A stretch of 63,264 nt of DNA from Planctomycetota bacterium (GCA_016872795.1 VGYZ01000010.1:1-63264); one strand, 5' to 3'. Numbered from the stretch's first letter, positions 1 through 8,670 are shown. Program-made: numbers and translations. Notes: generated by a model from the letters alone, not told the origin.

Positions 1-453
1 TGCCTGCGCGCCATCTCGCGCCTCGTGCGCCCCGGCGACCGCGTGCTCGACGCCGGCTGCGGCAGCGGCATCCTCGCCGTCGGGGCCGCCCTGCGCGGCG
101 CGCGCGAGGCCGTGGGCTTCGACATCGATCCCTCCGCCATGCCCTACGCGCGCGAGCTCGCGGAGTGGAACGGCGTCCAAGCGCGCTGCGAGTTCCGCGC
201 CGGCACCTTCGAGTGCCTCGGCCCCGCCGACAGCGGCTTCGACGGCGTGCTCGCCAACATCTTCGCCGACCTGATCCAAGCCCACGCCGAGGACATGGCC
301 GCCCGCCTGCGCCCCGGTGGCTGGTTCGCCTTCTCCGGCTGCCTCGACAAGAAGCGCTACCCGACCGTCGCCGCCATCGAGGAAGCCGGCCTCGTCCTCG
401 ACACCCTCCACACCCGCGGCCAGTGGGACACCTTCGTCGGCCACAAACCCTGA
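1..453 (+). CDS. prmA: Ribosomal protein L11 methyltransferase-like (PrmA family), 5' truncated
   Basis: Class I SAM-dependent methyltransferase. The reading frame is open from the first base, so the N-terminus lies outside the window. The SAM-binding loop DAGCGSG is at visible residues 17-23, the acidic loop after strand 2 is FDIDP, and the ANIFADLI segment at about residues 85-92 matches the ANI(L) motif of PrmA enzymes. The fragment runs through the usual C-terminal end (GQWDTF region). PrmA trimethylates ribosomal protein L11 in the cytoplasm. Family membership is well supported; the exact substrate is inferred because the N-terminal substrate-recognition domain is not visible. Confidence 0.82.
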   Translation, partial: CLRAISRLVRPGDRVLDAGCGSGILAVGAALRGAREAVGFDIDPSAMPYARELAEWNGVQARCEFRAGTFECLGPADSGFDGVLANIFADLIQAHAEDMAARLRPGGWFAFSGCLDKKRYPTVAAIEEAGLVLDTLHTRGQWDTFVGHKP

Positions 454-476
454 GCGCGGCCGTGCTCGCAGGAGCG

Positions 477-1037
477 TCAGCGCTTCTTGCTGGGCCACTT
501 TCTCGCAGCGACCTTCTTCTCCGCGACGTTCCTCCTCGCGACCTGCGGCGTCGCCGGCGACTTGGCTGAAGGCGCGGCTTTGCCGGTGAGCGCGGCGAGG
601 ACGGCCTCGACATGGCCTTGGACCTTCACGGGCGACCAGACGGCGGCGAGCTTGCCTTGCTCGTCGATCAGGAAGGTCGAGCGGATCGTGCCCTGCACCT
701 TGCGGCCGTACATGAGCTTCTCGCCGAAGGCGCCATAGGCGCTCGCGACCTTGCTGCCCTCGTCGACCAAGAGCTCGAAGGGCAGCTGGTGCTTGGCGCG
801 GAAGCCAGCGTGGGACTTGAGTGAGTCGGAGGAGACGCCGAGCACGACGGCGCCGACCTTGCGCAGCGCGGAGTGCTGGTCGCGGAAGTCGCAGGCCTCG
901 ACCGTGCAGCCGGGCGTGTTGTCGCGCGGGTAGAAGTACAGCACGACCTTGCGACCCTTGAGCGAGGCGAGCGAGACGCTCGCGCCGGAGGTCGAGGGGA
1001 GCGTGAACGCGGGAGCCTTGTGGCCGGTCTGGAGCAT
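477..1037 (-). CDS. bcp: Thioredoxin-dependent thiol peroxidase (BCP/PrxQ-type peroxiredoxin)
   Basis: 186-residue peroxiredoxin that reduces hydroperoxides using thioredoxin. The AhpC/TSA fold contains the PrxQ signature TPGCTVEAC: peroxidatic Cys44 and, five residues on, resolving Cys49, an arrangement typical of atypical two-Cys BCP enzymes. An upstream in-frame ATG at 1115 would add 26 Pro/Arg-rich residues with no family counterpart, so the ATG at 1037 is chosen. About 35 residues at the C-terminus are Lys/Ala/Arg-rich and extend past the normal family end. It converges with the prmA-like gene and is divergent from the thioredoxin-like gene at 1148, separated by 110 bp. Confidence 0.9.
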   Translation of the reverse strand: MLQTGHKAPAFTLPSTSGASVSLASLKGRKVVLYFYPRDNTPGCTVEACDFRDQHSALRKVGAVVLGVSSDSLKSHAGFRAKHQLPFELLVDEGSKVASAYGAFGEKLMYGRKVQGTIRSTFLIDEQGKLAAVWSPVKVQGHVEAVLAALTGKAAPSAKSPATPQVARRNVAEKKVAARKWPSKKR

Positions 1038-1147
1038 GGGGGGAGGGAGCAGCAGGGGATGGGGGAGGTCGTGGCTCGCGCGCCGAGGCGCGCGAGGGCA
1101 GACTTCTAGGCGCACTCCCGCCCCACTTCCAAGAGGCAGCCGCCAAA

Positions 1148-1729
1148 ATGGTCCGCACGGAATCCACGATGCTCGCGCTCGGCACGAGCGCAGCCGACTT
1201 CGATCTTCCCGACACGCAGGGTCGCCGCGTGCGGCTCGCGGACTTCGGCGGCTCCAAGGCGCTGGTGGTGATGTTCCTCTCGAACCACTGCCCGTTCGTG
1301 CAGCATGTGCTCGACGGCCTCGTCGCGCTCGTGCGCGAGTACCAGCCGCGCGGCGTCGCGTTCGTCGCGATCGCGTCGAACGACATCGGCACGCATCCGC
1401 AGGACGGTCCGGCGGAGATGGCGAAGCTCGCGCGCGCCAAGGAGCTCCCGTACCCGTACCTGTTCGACGCGTCTCAGGAGGTCGCCAAGGCCTACCGCGC
1501 GGCCTGCACGCCCGACTTCTTCGTCTTCGACGGTGCCCGCCAGCTCGCCTACCGCGGCCAGCTCGACTCGGCCCGTCCCGGCAACGCGCACCCCGTCGAC
1601 GGTGCGGACCTGCGCGCCGCCCTCGACAGCCTGCTCTCCGGCCGCCCGGCCGTCGCGCAGCAGCGCGCCAGCGTGGGCTGCAACATCAAGTGGCGCCCCG
1701 GCAACGAGCCCGAGTGGTTCCCGCGCTGA
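1148..1729 (+). CDS. Thioredoxin-fold redoxin family protein (NHCPF type)
   Basis: 193-residue AhpC/TSA-redoxin fold protein. The expected active-site position has SNHCPF (Cys48), a single-cysteine variant rather than CxxC. Cys120 (AACTPDFF) and Cys178 (GCNIKW) are at positions conserved in this family, whose members end in a GCNIKWxPGNEP block as here. The members I recall are annotated only as thioredoxin family protein, so the substrate is unknown. There is no signal peptide, so it is probably cytoplasmic. The ATG at 1148 starts directly with the family N-terminus. It is divergent from the peroxiredoxin gene, which suggests shared redox or stress control (inference). Confidence 0.85.
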   Translation: MVRTESTMLALGTSAADFDLPDTQGRRVRLADFGGSKALVVMFLSNHCPFVQHVLDGLVALVREYQPRGVAFVAIASNDIGTHPQDGPAEMAKLARAKELPYPYLFDASQEVAKAYRAACTPDFFVFDGARQLAYRGQLDSARPGNAHPVDGADLRAALDSLLSGRPAVAQQRASVGCNIKWRPGNEPEWFPR

Positions 1730-1764
1730 AAATTCGAGGAAAGCGCGAAGGGTCGGTCGCCGGG

Positions 1765-1774
1765 GTGTCCCTAA
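1765..1774 (+). promoter_or_regulatory. GTGTCCCTAA motif upstream of an ECF sigma gene
   Basis: The sequence GTGTCCCTAA ends 13 nt before the proposed GTG start of the sigma gene. A near-identical GTGTTACCCTAA lies 10 nt upstream of the second sigma gene (14148-14159, minus strand). An A-rich stretch beginning GAAAATTCGAGG lies about 30 bp further upstream. The placement suits a -10-like element of an autoregulated promoter, but this is inference from two sites. Confidence 0.3.
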
Positions 1775-1787
1775 GCTCGCGAGCCAA

Positions 1788-2405
1788 GTGAGCCAAGAAC
1801 CCAGCGTCGAGCCGGACCGAGGGGGCCAACTCGAGCTGCGCGACCGGATCCTCGCGGGGGACCGGGAGGCGGCCGGGGAGCTCTTCCAGACCCACTTCGA
1901 GGGGCTGTACGAGTTCGTGCACTACCGGGTGGCGGGCGATTCTGTGCTCGCCGAGGACCTCGTGCAGGACACCTTCGTGGTCGCGCTGGAAGGGCTCTCG
2001 AGCTTCGACGGGCGCTCGAGCCTGCACACATGGCTGTGCGGCATCGCGAAGAACAAGCTGCGCGAGCGGCGGCGCAAGCGCAAGGCGCTGCCGCTGTCGG
2101 ATGTGCTCGACGAAGCTTCCGACGACATCGACGCGGTGCTCGCACGAGTGTCGAGCGAGCCCTTGCCCGACTGGGTGCTCGAGCGCAAGGAGACGCGCGA
2201 GCTCGTCGGCGCGACGCTCTCGAACCTGCCGCCCGACTATCGGCGCGCGCTCGCGGGCAAGTACCTGAAGGGCGAGAGCGTCGCGCAGATTTCGGTCGCG
2301 CTCGCCAAGTCGCCCAAGGCCACGGAGTCGTTGCTCACGCGCGCGCGGATCGCTTTTGCCGAAGTGTTCGAGCTGCTCGCCAAGCGGCGCGGAGGCGTCG
2401 ATTGA
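1788..2405 (+). CDS. ECF-type RNA polymerase sigma factor
   Basis: About 205 residues. Region 2 (residues 33-98) carries the EDLVQDTFVVAL core-binding helix and a WLCGIAKNKLRERRRK segment typical of -10 recognition and melting; region 4 (136-195) carries NLPPDYRRAL and the SVAQISVAL helix-turn-helix. It has the two-domain architecture of ECF factors. No ATG precedes region 2, so the in-frame GTG at 1788 is the likely start, about ten residues before the first conserved helix. The stop overlaps the TTG start of the next gene by 4 nt (TTGA), suggesting translational coupling to a membrane partner that probably controls it. Confidence 0.88.
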   Translation: MSQEPSVEPDRGGQLELRDRILAGDREAAGELFQTHFEGLYEFVHYRVAGDSVLAEDLVQDTFVVALEGLSSFDGRSSLHTWLCGIAKNKLRERRRKRKALPLSDVLDEASDDIDAVLARVSSEPLPDWVLERKETRELVGATLSNLPPDYRRALAGKYLKGESVAQISVALAKSPKATESLLTRARIAFAEVFELLAKRRGGVD

Positions 2406-4921
2406 AGCGCGACTTCGAAGTGCTCGACCGCAACCTCGCGCTGCTGATGAAGCTCTGGGAGCCCGTCGTCGCGCGCGGGGAGTTCCGCACGCGCGTCGAG
2501 CGCGAGTTCGTGGCTGCGGTGGCACGCCGGAGGATGCGCGCCGTGCCGAGCGAGCGCCGCAGCGCGTTCGCAAGCCCCTTCCTGCGTGTCGCGGCGGCGG
2601 CCGCAGTGCTCCTGTGCGCTCTGTTCGCGTGGAACAGCTTCTCCGGCGGCCCCGAGATCGTCGTGGCCACCGTCGAGTCGATCCTCGAGCGTGGCCAGGT
2701 CGCTTCGCGCGACGCGCGCGACGGCGAGTGGCGCGCGAGCGAAGGCGGGTTCGAGGCTGCGGCGCTGGAAATGAGCGGCGACTTCCTCGAGCTGCACACT
2801 CCCGCCGACGCTTTCGCGCGCGTCGTCGCGGCGGGTGCCGAGCCGTGGAGCGTGTTCCCCGCGTCGCATGTCGCGCTGGAATGTGGTGCCGACGGAGTTG
2901 TCGCCCAGTTGCACGATGGGGGACTCATCGCGCAGGCACCGGCGCGCGTGCGTACGGTCGAAGGCGAGCTCGTGGCGCGCACGGGTGGCGCACGCGTCGC
3001 GTTCGAGCTGCCCGACGACGAGCGCTTGCTCGCGCTCGCACCTCGCGCGGAACGCTGGATCCATGTCAGCGCGCGCGCGGGGTCGCTCGAGCTGCGCGGC
3101 CGTGAGCGAGGCGTGCTCGCGCTCGAGCGCGCGGCCGACGCGTGGCTCGCGGGCGGTGTCGCCCTGCTGGCGCCGACGGAAGCAGGGGCGGACGAGGCGG
3201 AGCGCACCGAAGTGGGGAACGAGTCCGCAGAGCCCACGGCGCAGGCGCCTGCCTACGGCCTCTTTGGCCGCGTGAGCTTCGAGAATGCGCCGATCGAGCG
3301 TTTCCGCGTCGTCGCGCTGCAGCAGGTCAACTTGCCGCAGCGCGCGGAGCCGCAGCCCATCGATTGCGCCGATCCTGACGGGAGGTTCGAGCTCGCGACG
3401 CTCCTTCCAGGGACATACCGGCTGTTCGTCGTCGCCGAGGGCTTTGCCGTGGCGAAGAGCGAGCTCCTCGTCGTCGTCCCCGGCTCCGCGCAGCGAGTCG
3501 ACTTCGAACTCGAGCGCGGGTCGACGGTCTTTGGCAGTGTGCTCGATGCGGCGACCGGCGTGCCTGTCTCCGGTGCGTACATCGTCTCCGAGAGCGACAC
3601 GCAGATCGCGGTGCTCTCGCTCGATGTCGTCGACAATGAGGGCTTCGACCGCTCCGTCGTGGCGTTCGGCAACGGCAACTTCCGCTTCGAGCGACTCGCG
3701 AGTGGCGCCCAGATCCTGCGAGCCAGCGCCCCGGGCTACGGTCCTGCGTGGGTTGACCTCGGCGCGCTCGAACCCGGCGAGGAACGGCGAGATGTCGTCT
3801 TCCGCCTGGGGCGCACGGGTCGCATCGCAGGCTCGGTTCTCGACGCTGCCGGCTTGCCCGTTCCGGAGGTCGTCGTGATCGCCTCCACGGCGGACTTCGA
3901 GCGCAAGCGCCCGTGCCTCACATACCGTCGCGTGATCGGTGACATGGCCGGTCGCTATGAGTTGCCCGACCTCGGCGTCGGTGCGTGGGCCGTGCTCAAC
4001 TTCGGCGCTGCCGCCAAGCTCCGCGACAACCAGTATGCGCCCGAGTTTGGGCTTGCGACCGTGCGTGCCGGCGAGGTCACGACCGTCAACTTCCACGCCA
4101 AGCGCCCGAAGAAGGCGCTGAGCGGGATCGTGCGCGACGCGAGCGGCGCTCCGCTAGCCGACCTGATGTTGATGGTTGCCCCCAAGGGGGCCAGCGATCC
4201 GAGCAAGGACACGGGCTGGAACCAGACGACGACCGCGGCGGACGGCAGCTATCGCCTCGCGGACATCGAGCCCGGCGAGTACGACCTGTACATCTCGTGG
4301 ACGGGGCCGGTCGAGCTCGTGTTCGTCGAGACCTTCGAGGTCATCACGCGCGGTGACGCCGTGCACGACATGACCCTGCGCGGAACCACGCTCTCGGGGC
4401 GCGTGCTCGACGGTGTGCACGCGCGTCCGATCGAGAGCGCGGTGCTCGTGCTCTACAGCTTCGACTCGAACGGCGTCCGCAACTTCACCGGCAAGGTGCT
4501 CACGGATGCCGAGGGTCGCTACACGCTTCGCCCCGTCCCCGACGGTCGCCATCAGGTCTTGGCCTACTCGACCGACGGGACCTACGGTCAGGAATGGGCC
4601 GAGATCACGCTGCGCGAGGGAGTCGTCACGGGAACGCTCGACTTCACGCTGCAACTCGGCGGCATGATCTTGGTGCGGGTGCGTGCGGGCGCCGAGCCAG
4701 TCGCGGGAGCGAGTGTGCAGTTCTTCGACGAACGCGGCGTCGAGGTCCAGTTCTCCGCTCGCAATGCGACCGATGCTTCGGGCACTTCCCTCTTGGTCGG
4801 CATCAAGCCCGGCCGCTGGCGCGTGAGCGCGACCGACGCTTCGGGCCGCACGATCGCCACCGAGGTCGACATCAGCGACGGCGCGCGCGCGCTGGCCGAG
4901 CTCGACTTCGGCGGGCGTTGA
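2402..4921 (+). CDS. Membrane protein with carboxypeptidase-regulatory-like repeats, putative anti-sigma partner
   Basis: 839 residues from a TTG start that overlaps the sigma stop by 4 nt. About 59 N-terminal cytoplasmic residues are followed by one transmembrane helix (60-79, Ala/Leu-rich). Next comes an extracytoplasmic all-beta segment (about 85-280) that faintly resembles FecR domains, then five or six beta-sandwich repeats of the CarboxypepD_reg type starting near residues 285, 373, 472, 572, 662 and 755 (for example TVFGSVLDAATG, RIAGSVLDAAG, TLSGRVLDG). Coupling to an ECF factor and the single-pass topology suggest an anti-sigma or signal-relay role. No zinc-finger anti-sigma motif is seen, so that role is inference. 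The repeats probably bind a cell-surface or extracellular ligand. Confidence 0.72.
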   Translation: MKRDFEVLDRNLALLMKLWEPVVARGEFRTRVEREFVAAVARRRMRAVPSERRSAFASPFLRVAAAAAVLLCALFAWNSFSGGPEIVVATVESILERGQVASRDARDGEWRASEGGFEAAALEMSGDFLELHTPADAFARVVAAGAEPWSVFPASHVALECGADGVVAQLHDGGLIAQAPARVRTVEGELVARTGGARVAFELPDDERLLALAPRAERWIHVSARAGSLELRGRERGVLALERAADAWLAGGVALLAPTEAGADEAERTEVGNESAEPTAQAPAYGLFGRVSFENAPIERFRVVALQQVNLPQRAEPQPIDCADPDGRFELATLLPGTYRLFVVAEGFAVAKSELLVVVPGSAQRVDFELERGSTVFGSVLDAATGVPVSGAYIVSESDTQIAVLSLDVVDNEGFDRSVVAFGNGNFRFERLASGAQILRASAPGYGPAWVDLGALEPGEERRDVVFRLGRTGRIAGSVLDAAGLPVPEVVVIASTADFERKRPCLTYRRVIGDMAGRYELPDLGVGAWAVLNFGAAAKLRDNQYAPEFGLATVRAGEVTTVNFHAKRPKKALSGIVRDASGAPLADLMLMVAPKGASDPSKDTGWNQTTTAADGSYRLADIEPGEYDLYISWTGPVELVFVETFEVITRGDAVHDMTLRGTTLSGRVLDGVHARPIESAVLVLYSFDSNGVRNFTGKVLTDAEGRYTLRPVPDGRHQVLAYSTDGTYGQEWAEITLREGVVTGTLDFTLQLGGMILVRVRAGAEPVAGASVQFFDERGVEVQFSARNATDASGTSLLVGIKPGRWRVSATDASGRTIATEVDISDGARALAELDFGGR

Positions 4922-5045
4922 CAGCCGGCTCGTTGCCGACGCCCTTCCAAGAATTTTCGGAGGATCCGCCGCCGCCGCGCCACGAAGCTCGTGTTCTCGA
5001 GCTGCCTCGAGCACCGACCGCCAACCCCACAGGAGTCCTGATTCG

Positions 5046-5939
5046 ATGTCCAAGCCGCTCTCGCCCCTCGTGATCCTCCCCATTGCCCTCGTCTGCGGTC
5101 TTGGCGGAGGACTGATCGGCGCCCGCCTGAGTCCCCCTCAGGCACAGCCCGCCGGGGAGGTGCAGGCCAGCGCGGCCGCGCCCGAGTCGTCGCGGATCGC
5201 GGAGCTGGAGTCGAGGGTGGCCAGCCTGGCTCAGGCACTCGAGGTCGGACTCTCGGTCGTTCCGACGCGGATCGAAGCGGGCGATGACCAGATCGAGCGT
5301 GCCGTGGCGCGCTGGATGGAGCACAACGGCGCGCGTGGCGAGGGTGCGGCGCCCGCACCGACCGCGGCGGTCGAAGTCTCTCCGGAGAAGCGCCTCGCCG
5401 ACGCCTACGCCGCGCTCGAGAACCCCGACCTCACCGACGCCGAGCGCCAGAAGATCTGGGCCGAGCTCGGCCAGGCCGGTCTCGTCGACAAGCTGCTCGC
5501 CAAGTACGAGGAGCGCGCCAAGCTCGCGCCCAACGACCCCGACGCGCAGGTCGATCTCGGCTCCGCCTACCTGCAGCGGCTGTTCCAGGCCACGCCGGGC
5601 CCCGAGCAGGGCTTCTGGGCGGGCAAGGCCGACAAGGCCTTCGACGCCGCCCTCGCGCTCGACTCCAACCACTGGGACGCGCGCTTCTCCAAGGCCGTCT
5701 CGCTCTCCTTCTGGCCCCCGATCTTCGGCAAGCAGAAGGAAGCCGTGACGCAGTTCGAGACGCTGCTCACGCAGCAGTCGCAGAGCTCCGCCAACGACCC
5801 TCGCTTCGCCCAGACGCACCTGCTGCTCGGCAACCTCTACCAGCAGTCGGGCAACGCCGCCAAGGCGAGCGAGACCTGGGCCGCCGGCCTCGCGCTCTAC
5901 CCCGACAACGCTGCGCTGCGGGAGAAGGTCGGCCAGTAG
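5046..5939 (+). CDS. Membrane-anchored TPR-like protein
   Basis: 297 residues. A hydrophobic segment at 8-28 acts as anchor or uncleaved signal, followed by a Pro/Ala linker, a short heptad-like helix (50-66) and a C-terminal helical half (about 140-297) with tetratricopeptide-like units such as NDPDAQVDLGSAYLQRL and DSNHWDARFSKAVSL. An AGGAG sequence about ten bases before the ATG supports this start. The function is not recognisable beyond a protein-interaction scaffold at the envelope. A decayed, internally deleted copy lies at 14643-14876, and the sequence just downstream carries the 3' end of the epimerase gene located beside that copy. Confidence 0.75.
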   Translation: MSKPLSPLVILPIALVCGLGGGLIGARLSPPQAQPAGEVQASAAAPESSRIAELESRVASLAQALEVGLSVVPTRIEAGDDQIERAVARWMEHNGARGEGAAPAPTAAVEVSPEKRLADAYAALENPDLTDAERQKIWAELGQAGLVDKLLAKYEERAKLAPNDPDAQVDLGSAYLQRLFQATPGPEQGFWAGKADKAFDAALALDSNHWDARFSKAVSLSFWPPIFGKQKEAVTQFETLLTQQSQSSANDPRFAQTHLLLGNLYQQSGNAAKASETWAAGLALYPDNAALREKVGQ

Positions 5940-6027
5940 TTCGAGCGCTGCGCCCGATCGCTTCCGTGCCCCGGCCCGCTCGCGCGGAGTTGGGGCACGG
6001 TCGTTGGCTGCCCGAAGTCGGCCTGCC

Positions 6028-6138
6028 CTACTTCGCGCTCGCGCTCGCCTTCCAGCACGCCGCGCGGCCTTCGCGGAGCTCGCGCTGCGGCGCGAAGCCG
6101 AGCGCGCGCAGCTTGCGCGTGTCGGGGACGCGGCGGCG
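6028..6138 (-). pseudogene. 3'-end fragment of an NAD-dependent epimerase gene
   Basis: The minus-strand frame encodes RRRVPDTRKLRALGFAPQ and continues to a stop. It differs from the C-terminus of the epimerase at 14940-15899 in only about two of 36 residues. Upstream of this block (above 6138) the similarity ends and the sequence passes into transposase-like remnant. The rest of the gene is absent here, so this is a truncated duplicate. It sits immediately after the intact TPR gene, whose own decayed copy sits immediately after (convergent to) the intact epimerase. Confidence 0.85.
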
Positions 6139-6211
6139 CAAGAGTCGGCGGCTCAGGCGAGGCCCGAGCTGTTCGTGCGAGCGAGCTGGCGCAGCGTGCG
6201 AGGGCTCGGTC

Positions 6212-6322
6212 GGGTGGCCGAGGGCCGCTGAGGATCTTGCGCACGACGATGGGGTCTGTGAGCCGCGCGCTGCGGCAGGGCGGACCGCCGCAGTGCGGGC
6301 AGGTGAGGATGTCGACAACGAA
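6212..6322 (-). pseudogene. Remnant of IS91-family-type transposase C-terminus
   Basis: The minus strand reads FVVDILTCPHCGGPPCRSA followed by LTDPIVVRKILSGPRPP. This matches the C-terminal pattern I know from IS91-type Y2 transposases: hydrophobic VDVL, then CPxCGG, then a DPxxVRxIL helix and LGLP. Only this ~37-residue piece is recognisable; no catalytic tyrosine region is present. The call is from memory of the family pattern. Confidence 0.6.
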
Positions 6323-6462
6323 GTCCTGGTCGCAAGAGCTCGGCCCAGGTCGAGCGCGACGAGCGCGAGCGGGCGGAGGAGCTGGGTGCGGTCGGTGAGG
6401 CGGGAGCGGAAGCTGCGTGCGAGTAGGTGGCGGCGGCGGCGTGGAGCTCGACCTCGCACTGC

Positions 6463-8418
6463 TCAGGGATGCTCGAGCTCGAGCTCGACCGCGTGCTCGG
6501 TGACGCGGCCGGCTAGGACCTCGATCCGCTGCGCGGGCGGCTTCGCGTAGCCCGGGACCTTGGGCGGGTCGATCGCGTAGGTGCCGGGCTCGCTGACGAC
6601 GAAGAGCCGCGTCAGGTTGCCGAAGCTTGTCAGTCTCGTCTCGCCTGCCCCGACGACAGCGGTCGGCTCTCCTTCCCACTCCTCCGGGATCGGCAGGCGC
6701 GTGTCGCCGCAGCGCAGCGAGATCTCGATGCCGCAGGCGCGCTGCAGGCGCAGCGTGAGCTCCTGCACGCCGCGCGAGAGATCGACCTCGTCGTCGTAGG
6801 GCAGGAAGTCCATGCTCCACAACGTCAGCTGGATCGGAGCCGCGGGCGCGCGGATCAAGTAGCCGCCGCGCGCCTCGTCGCGCACGGCGCGCTCCAGACG
6901 GCCCCCGGTCGCGCCCTCCGGGTAGCGCGGGTGCCAGGCGAGCTCGTCGGTCACGACCGCCTCGCCGGTCGCGTCGTCGACGACGCGTACCAGCAGCTCC
7001 GCGGGCGCCGGAACCACCAGCTCGAAGTCCGCTCGACCTCCCGTGGGCAGCTCGACGGGGACGCTGAATTGCGGCTGCACCAGGCCGAGCTCGTAGCGGC
7101 CGACCTGCATGCGCTCGCACGACCAGCGGAAGGCGTCGAAGCCCTCGCGCGCCGACTCGACGCGCGTCGCACCGAAGGACTGCTGCTCGGCGAACCCTTC
7201 CAGCGGCGTGTCGAGCAGATTCATCACCACCGTCGCCGCGCCCATGTTCCAGGCCCGGTGGACATGCACGATCCCACCGGCGGTCGCCGTCTCGAAGGCC
7301 GGCGGGGCACCGAGCGCGAGCTCGACCCGCTGGCGTTCGCCGGCTCGCAAGGTGACGGACATCTCGCCCAGCACCCGCGGCGAGCGATACCACTCGCCGA
7401 TTTCGGCGGCGATGCGCACATCCCCGGGCGTCAACCCGCCGAGCTCGAGCACGCCGTCCGCCTTGAGCGGCGCGTCCAGCACCGGCGCGGCGACGCCCGC
7501 CGCCCGCAGGCGCAGCCGCGCGCGGGAGTTCGGGGTCACGCCGCGCACGCCGAGCGTCAGGTCGGCGCCGCGCACGAGCGCGACCGTGCGCTCGCCACCG
7601 CGCTCGAAGTCGATCTCGACCCGCGCCCAGGCGAAGCCGGCGCAGCCGACCAGAACCGGCGGTACGAACTCGAGTAAGGGCCACCGTATCAGCGCCGTCG
7701 AGTGCGGATCGAGAACGATCGGGGAGACGAGATCGCGCGCAACGACGCGGCTCTCGAAATCGGGGCCCGGGTGCGCTGCATCGTCGTCCGGGAAGTCCTG
7801 CACGCGCACGAGCTCGATTCCGGCCAGGTCCGCGCCGCTCCCGGCGTCGACGACGCGCAGGATCGACGCAGGCGCGTAGTGCGCGCGGACCGTGAGTTCG
7901 CCGTCGGCGGGCGTGTCTACGCGCTCGGCGGGGTGGTCGACGAGCGCGACCCGGCCTCCGGCGACGAGGTGCATGACCGACAGTCCCTCGAGCGAGCCCG
8001 GATCCGACGCGGTCGTGCTCCACTGCCCCGAGAAGAAGCTCACGCTCAGCGTGCTCCCGTGGTCGCCTCTCCACAGGCCGAGCGAGAACTCGCCGTCGAG
8101 GTCGGTGAGCTCGCGGCCGTGCGTGTCGGTCACGATCACGCGACCCTGCAACGCCATCTCGGCGTTCGGCGGCGCCGGAGCCTCCGCGCTCGGGAGCGCC
8201 GGAGCGACCTCTGCGCGTGTTGGCTCCGCTGTGGTGCGCTCGATCGCGCCGGAAACCGGCGGCGCGGGCGCGGGAGCGTCAGTCGGCGCGGGCGCCGGAG
8301 CCACGGCGGTCGGCAGGGCCGCATCCGCTCGCGTCTCGCGGGCTGCGAGCTTCCACAGCACGAACGCGCCGCCGACCAGCACGGTCAGGAACACCAGTGT
8401 GACTCGCGTGGCTCTCAT
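6463..8418 (-). CDS. Membrane-anchored beta-rich protein of unknown function
   Basis: 651 residues from the ATG at 8418; a longer frame upstream starts within unrelated sequence. An N-terminal anchor at residues 6-24 is followed by a 60-residue Ala/Pro/Thr-rich linker and then a long extracytoplasmic part with repeated beta-sandwich character (segments such as ALQGRVIVTDTHGRELTDLDG, LRVVDAGSGADLAGIELV and LLVRVVDDATGEAVVTDE). These resemble the carboxypeptidase-regulatory-like repeats seen elsewhere in the window, though less regularly. No enzymatic motif is visible. It is flanked on both sides by relic DNA and probably transcribed alone. Confidence 0.68.
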   Translation of the reverse strand: MRATRVTLVFLTVLVGGAFVLWKLAARETRADAALPTAVAPAPAPTDAPAPAPPVSGAIERTTAEPTRAEVAPALPSAEAPAPPNAEMALQGRVIVTDTHGRELTDLDGEFSLGLWRGDHGSTLSVSFFSGQWSTTASDPGSLEGLSVMHLVAGGRVALVDHPAERVDTPADGELTVRAHYAPASILRVVDAGSGADLAGIELVRVQDFPDDDAAHPGPDFESRVVARDLVSPIVLDPHSTALIRWPLLEFVPPVLVGCAGFAWARVEIDFERGGERTVALVRGADLTLGVRGVTPNSRARLRLRAAGVAAPVLDAPLKADGVLELGGLTPGDVRIAAEIGEWYRSPRVLGEMSVTLRAGERQRVELALGAPPAFETATAGGIVHVHRAWNMGAATVVMNLLDTPLEGFAEQQSFGATRVESAREGFDAFRWSCERMQVGRYELGLVQPQFSVPVELPTGGRADFELVVPAPAELLVRVVDDATGEAVVTDELAWHPRYPEGATGGRLERAVRDEARGGYLIRAPAAPIQLTLWSMDFLPYDDEVDLSRGVQELTLRLQRACGIEISLRCGDTRLPIPEEWEGEPTAVVGAGETRLTSFGNLTRLFVVSEPGTYAIDPPKVPGYAKPPAQRIEVLAGRVTEHAVELELEHP

Positions 8419-8670
8419 GGACGCCGATCCTAACGTGGCCGCGTCGTGTGGAGAGATGCGATGAGAGGAACCGGCTAGCACGCGAGGCCGAGCTTGCGCT
8501 GCCTCAGTGCTACGAAGGGGGTGTTGACCAACCCCGAACCACGAGGAGGCCTGCCATGGAGCATTCTTCGGACCTCAGCCACGGCCCGAACCACGAAGAC
8601 GAGCGCGACGAAGCGGACCTCGCAGCAGAAGGCGACGGTGCCGCGGTCGAGCGCGAACTCGGCGATCCCG

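Larger units (their letters stand above)
5940..6462. other. Gene-free patch made of gene and transposase relics
   Basis: 523 bp without an intact gene. From left to right it holds a copy of the last 36 codons of the epimerase gene at 14940 (minus), a 50-bp piece (about 6163-6212) that recurs imperfectly near 14516-14565, and the coding remnant of an IS91-type transposase C-terminus (minus). Nothing recognisable lies in the last 120 bp. Confidence 0.7.

Noticed and set aside
5897..8074. A 725-codon minus-strand frame from the gene at 6463 into the relic patch
   Set aside because: It runs in a different frame from the real gene and only the transposase-remnant piece in it has family similarity.
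8519..8540. Palindrome-like GGGGTGTTGACCAACCCC as an operator or element end
   Set aside because: The arms pair over five bases only with an imperfect centre, and it is not repeated at the other end of the IS110 relic.
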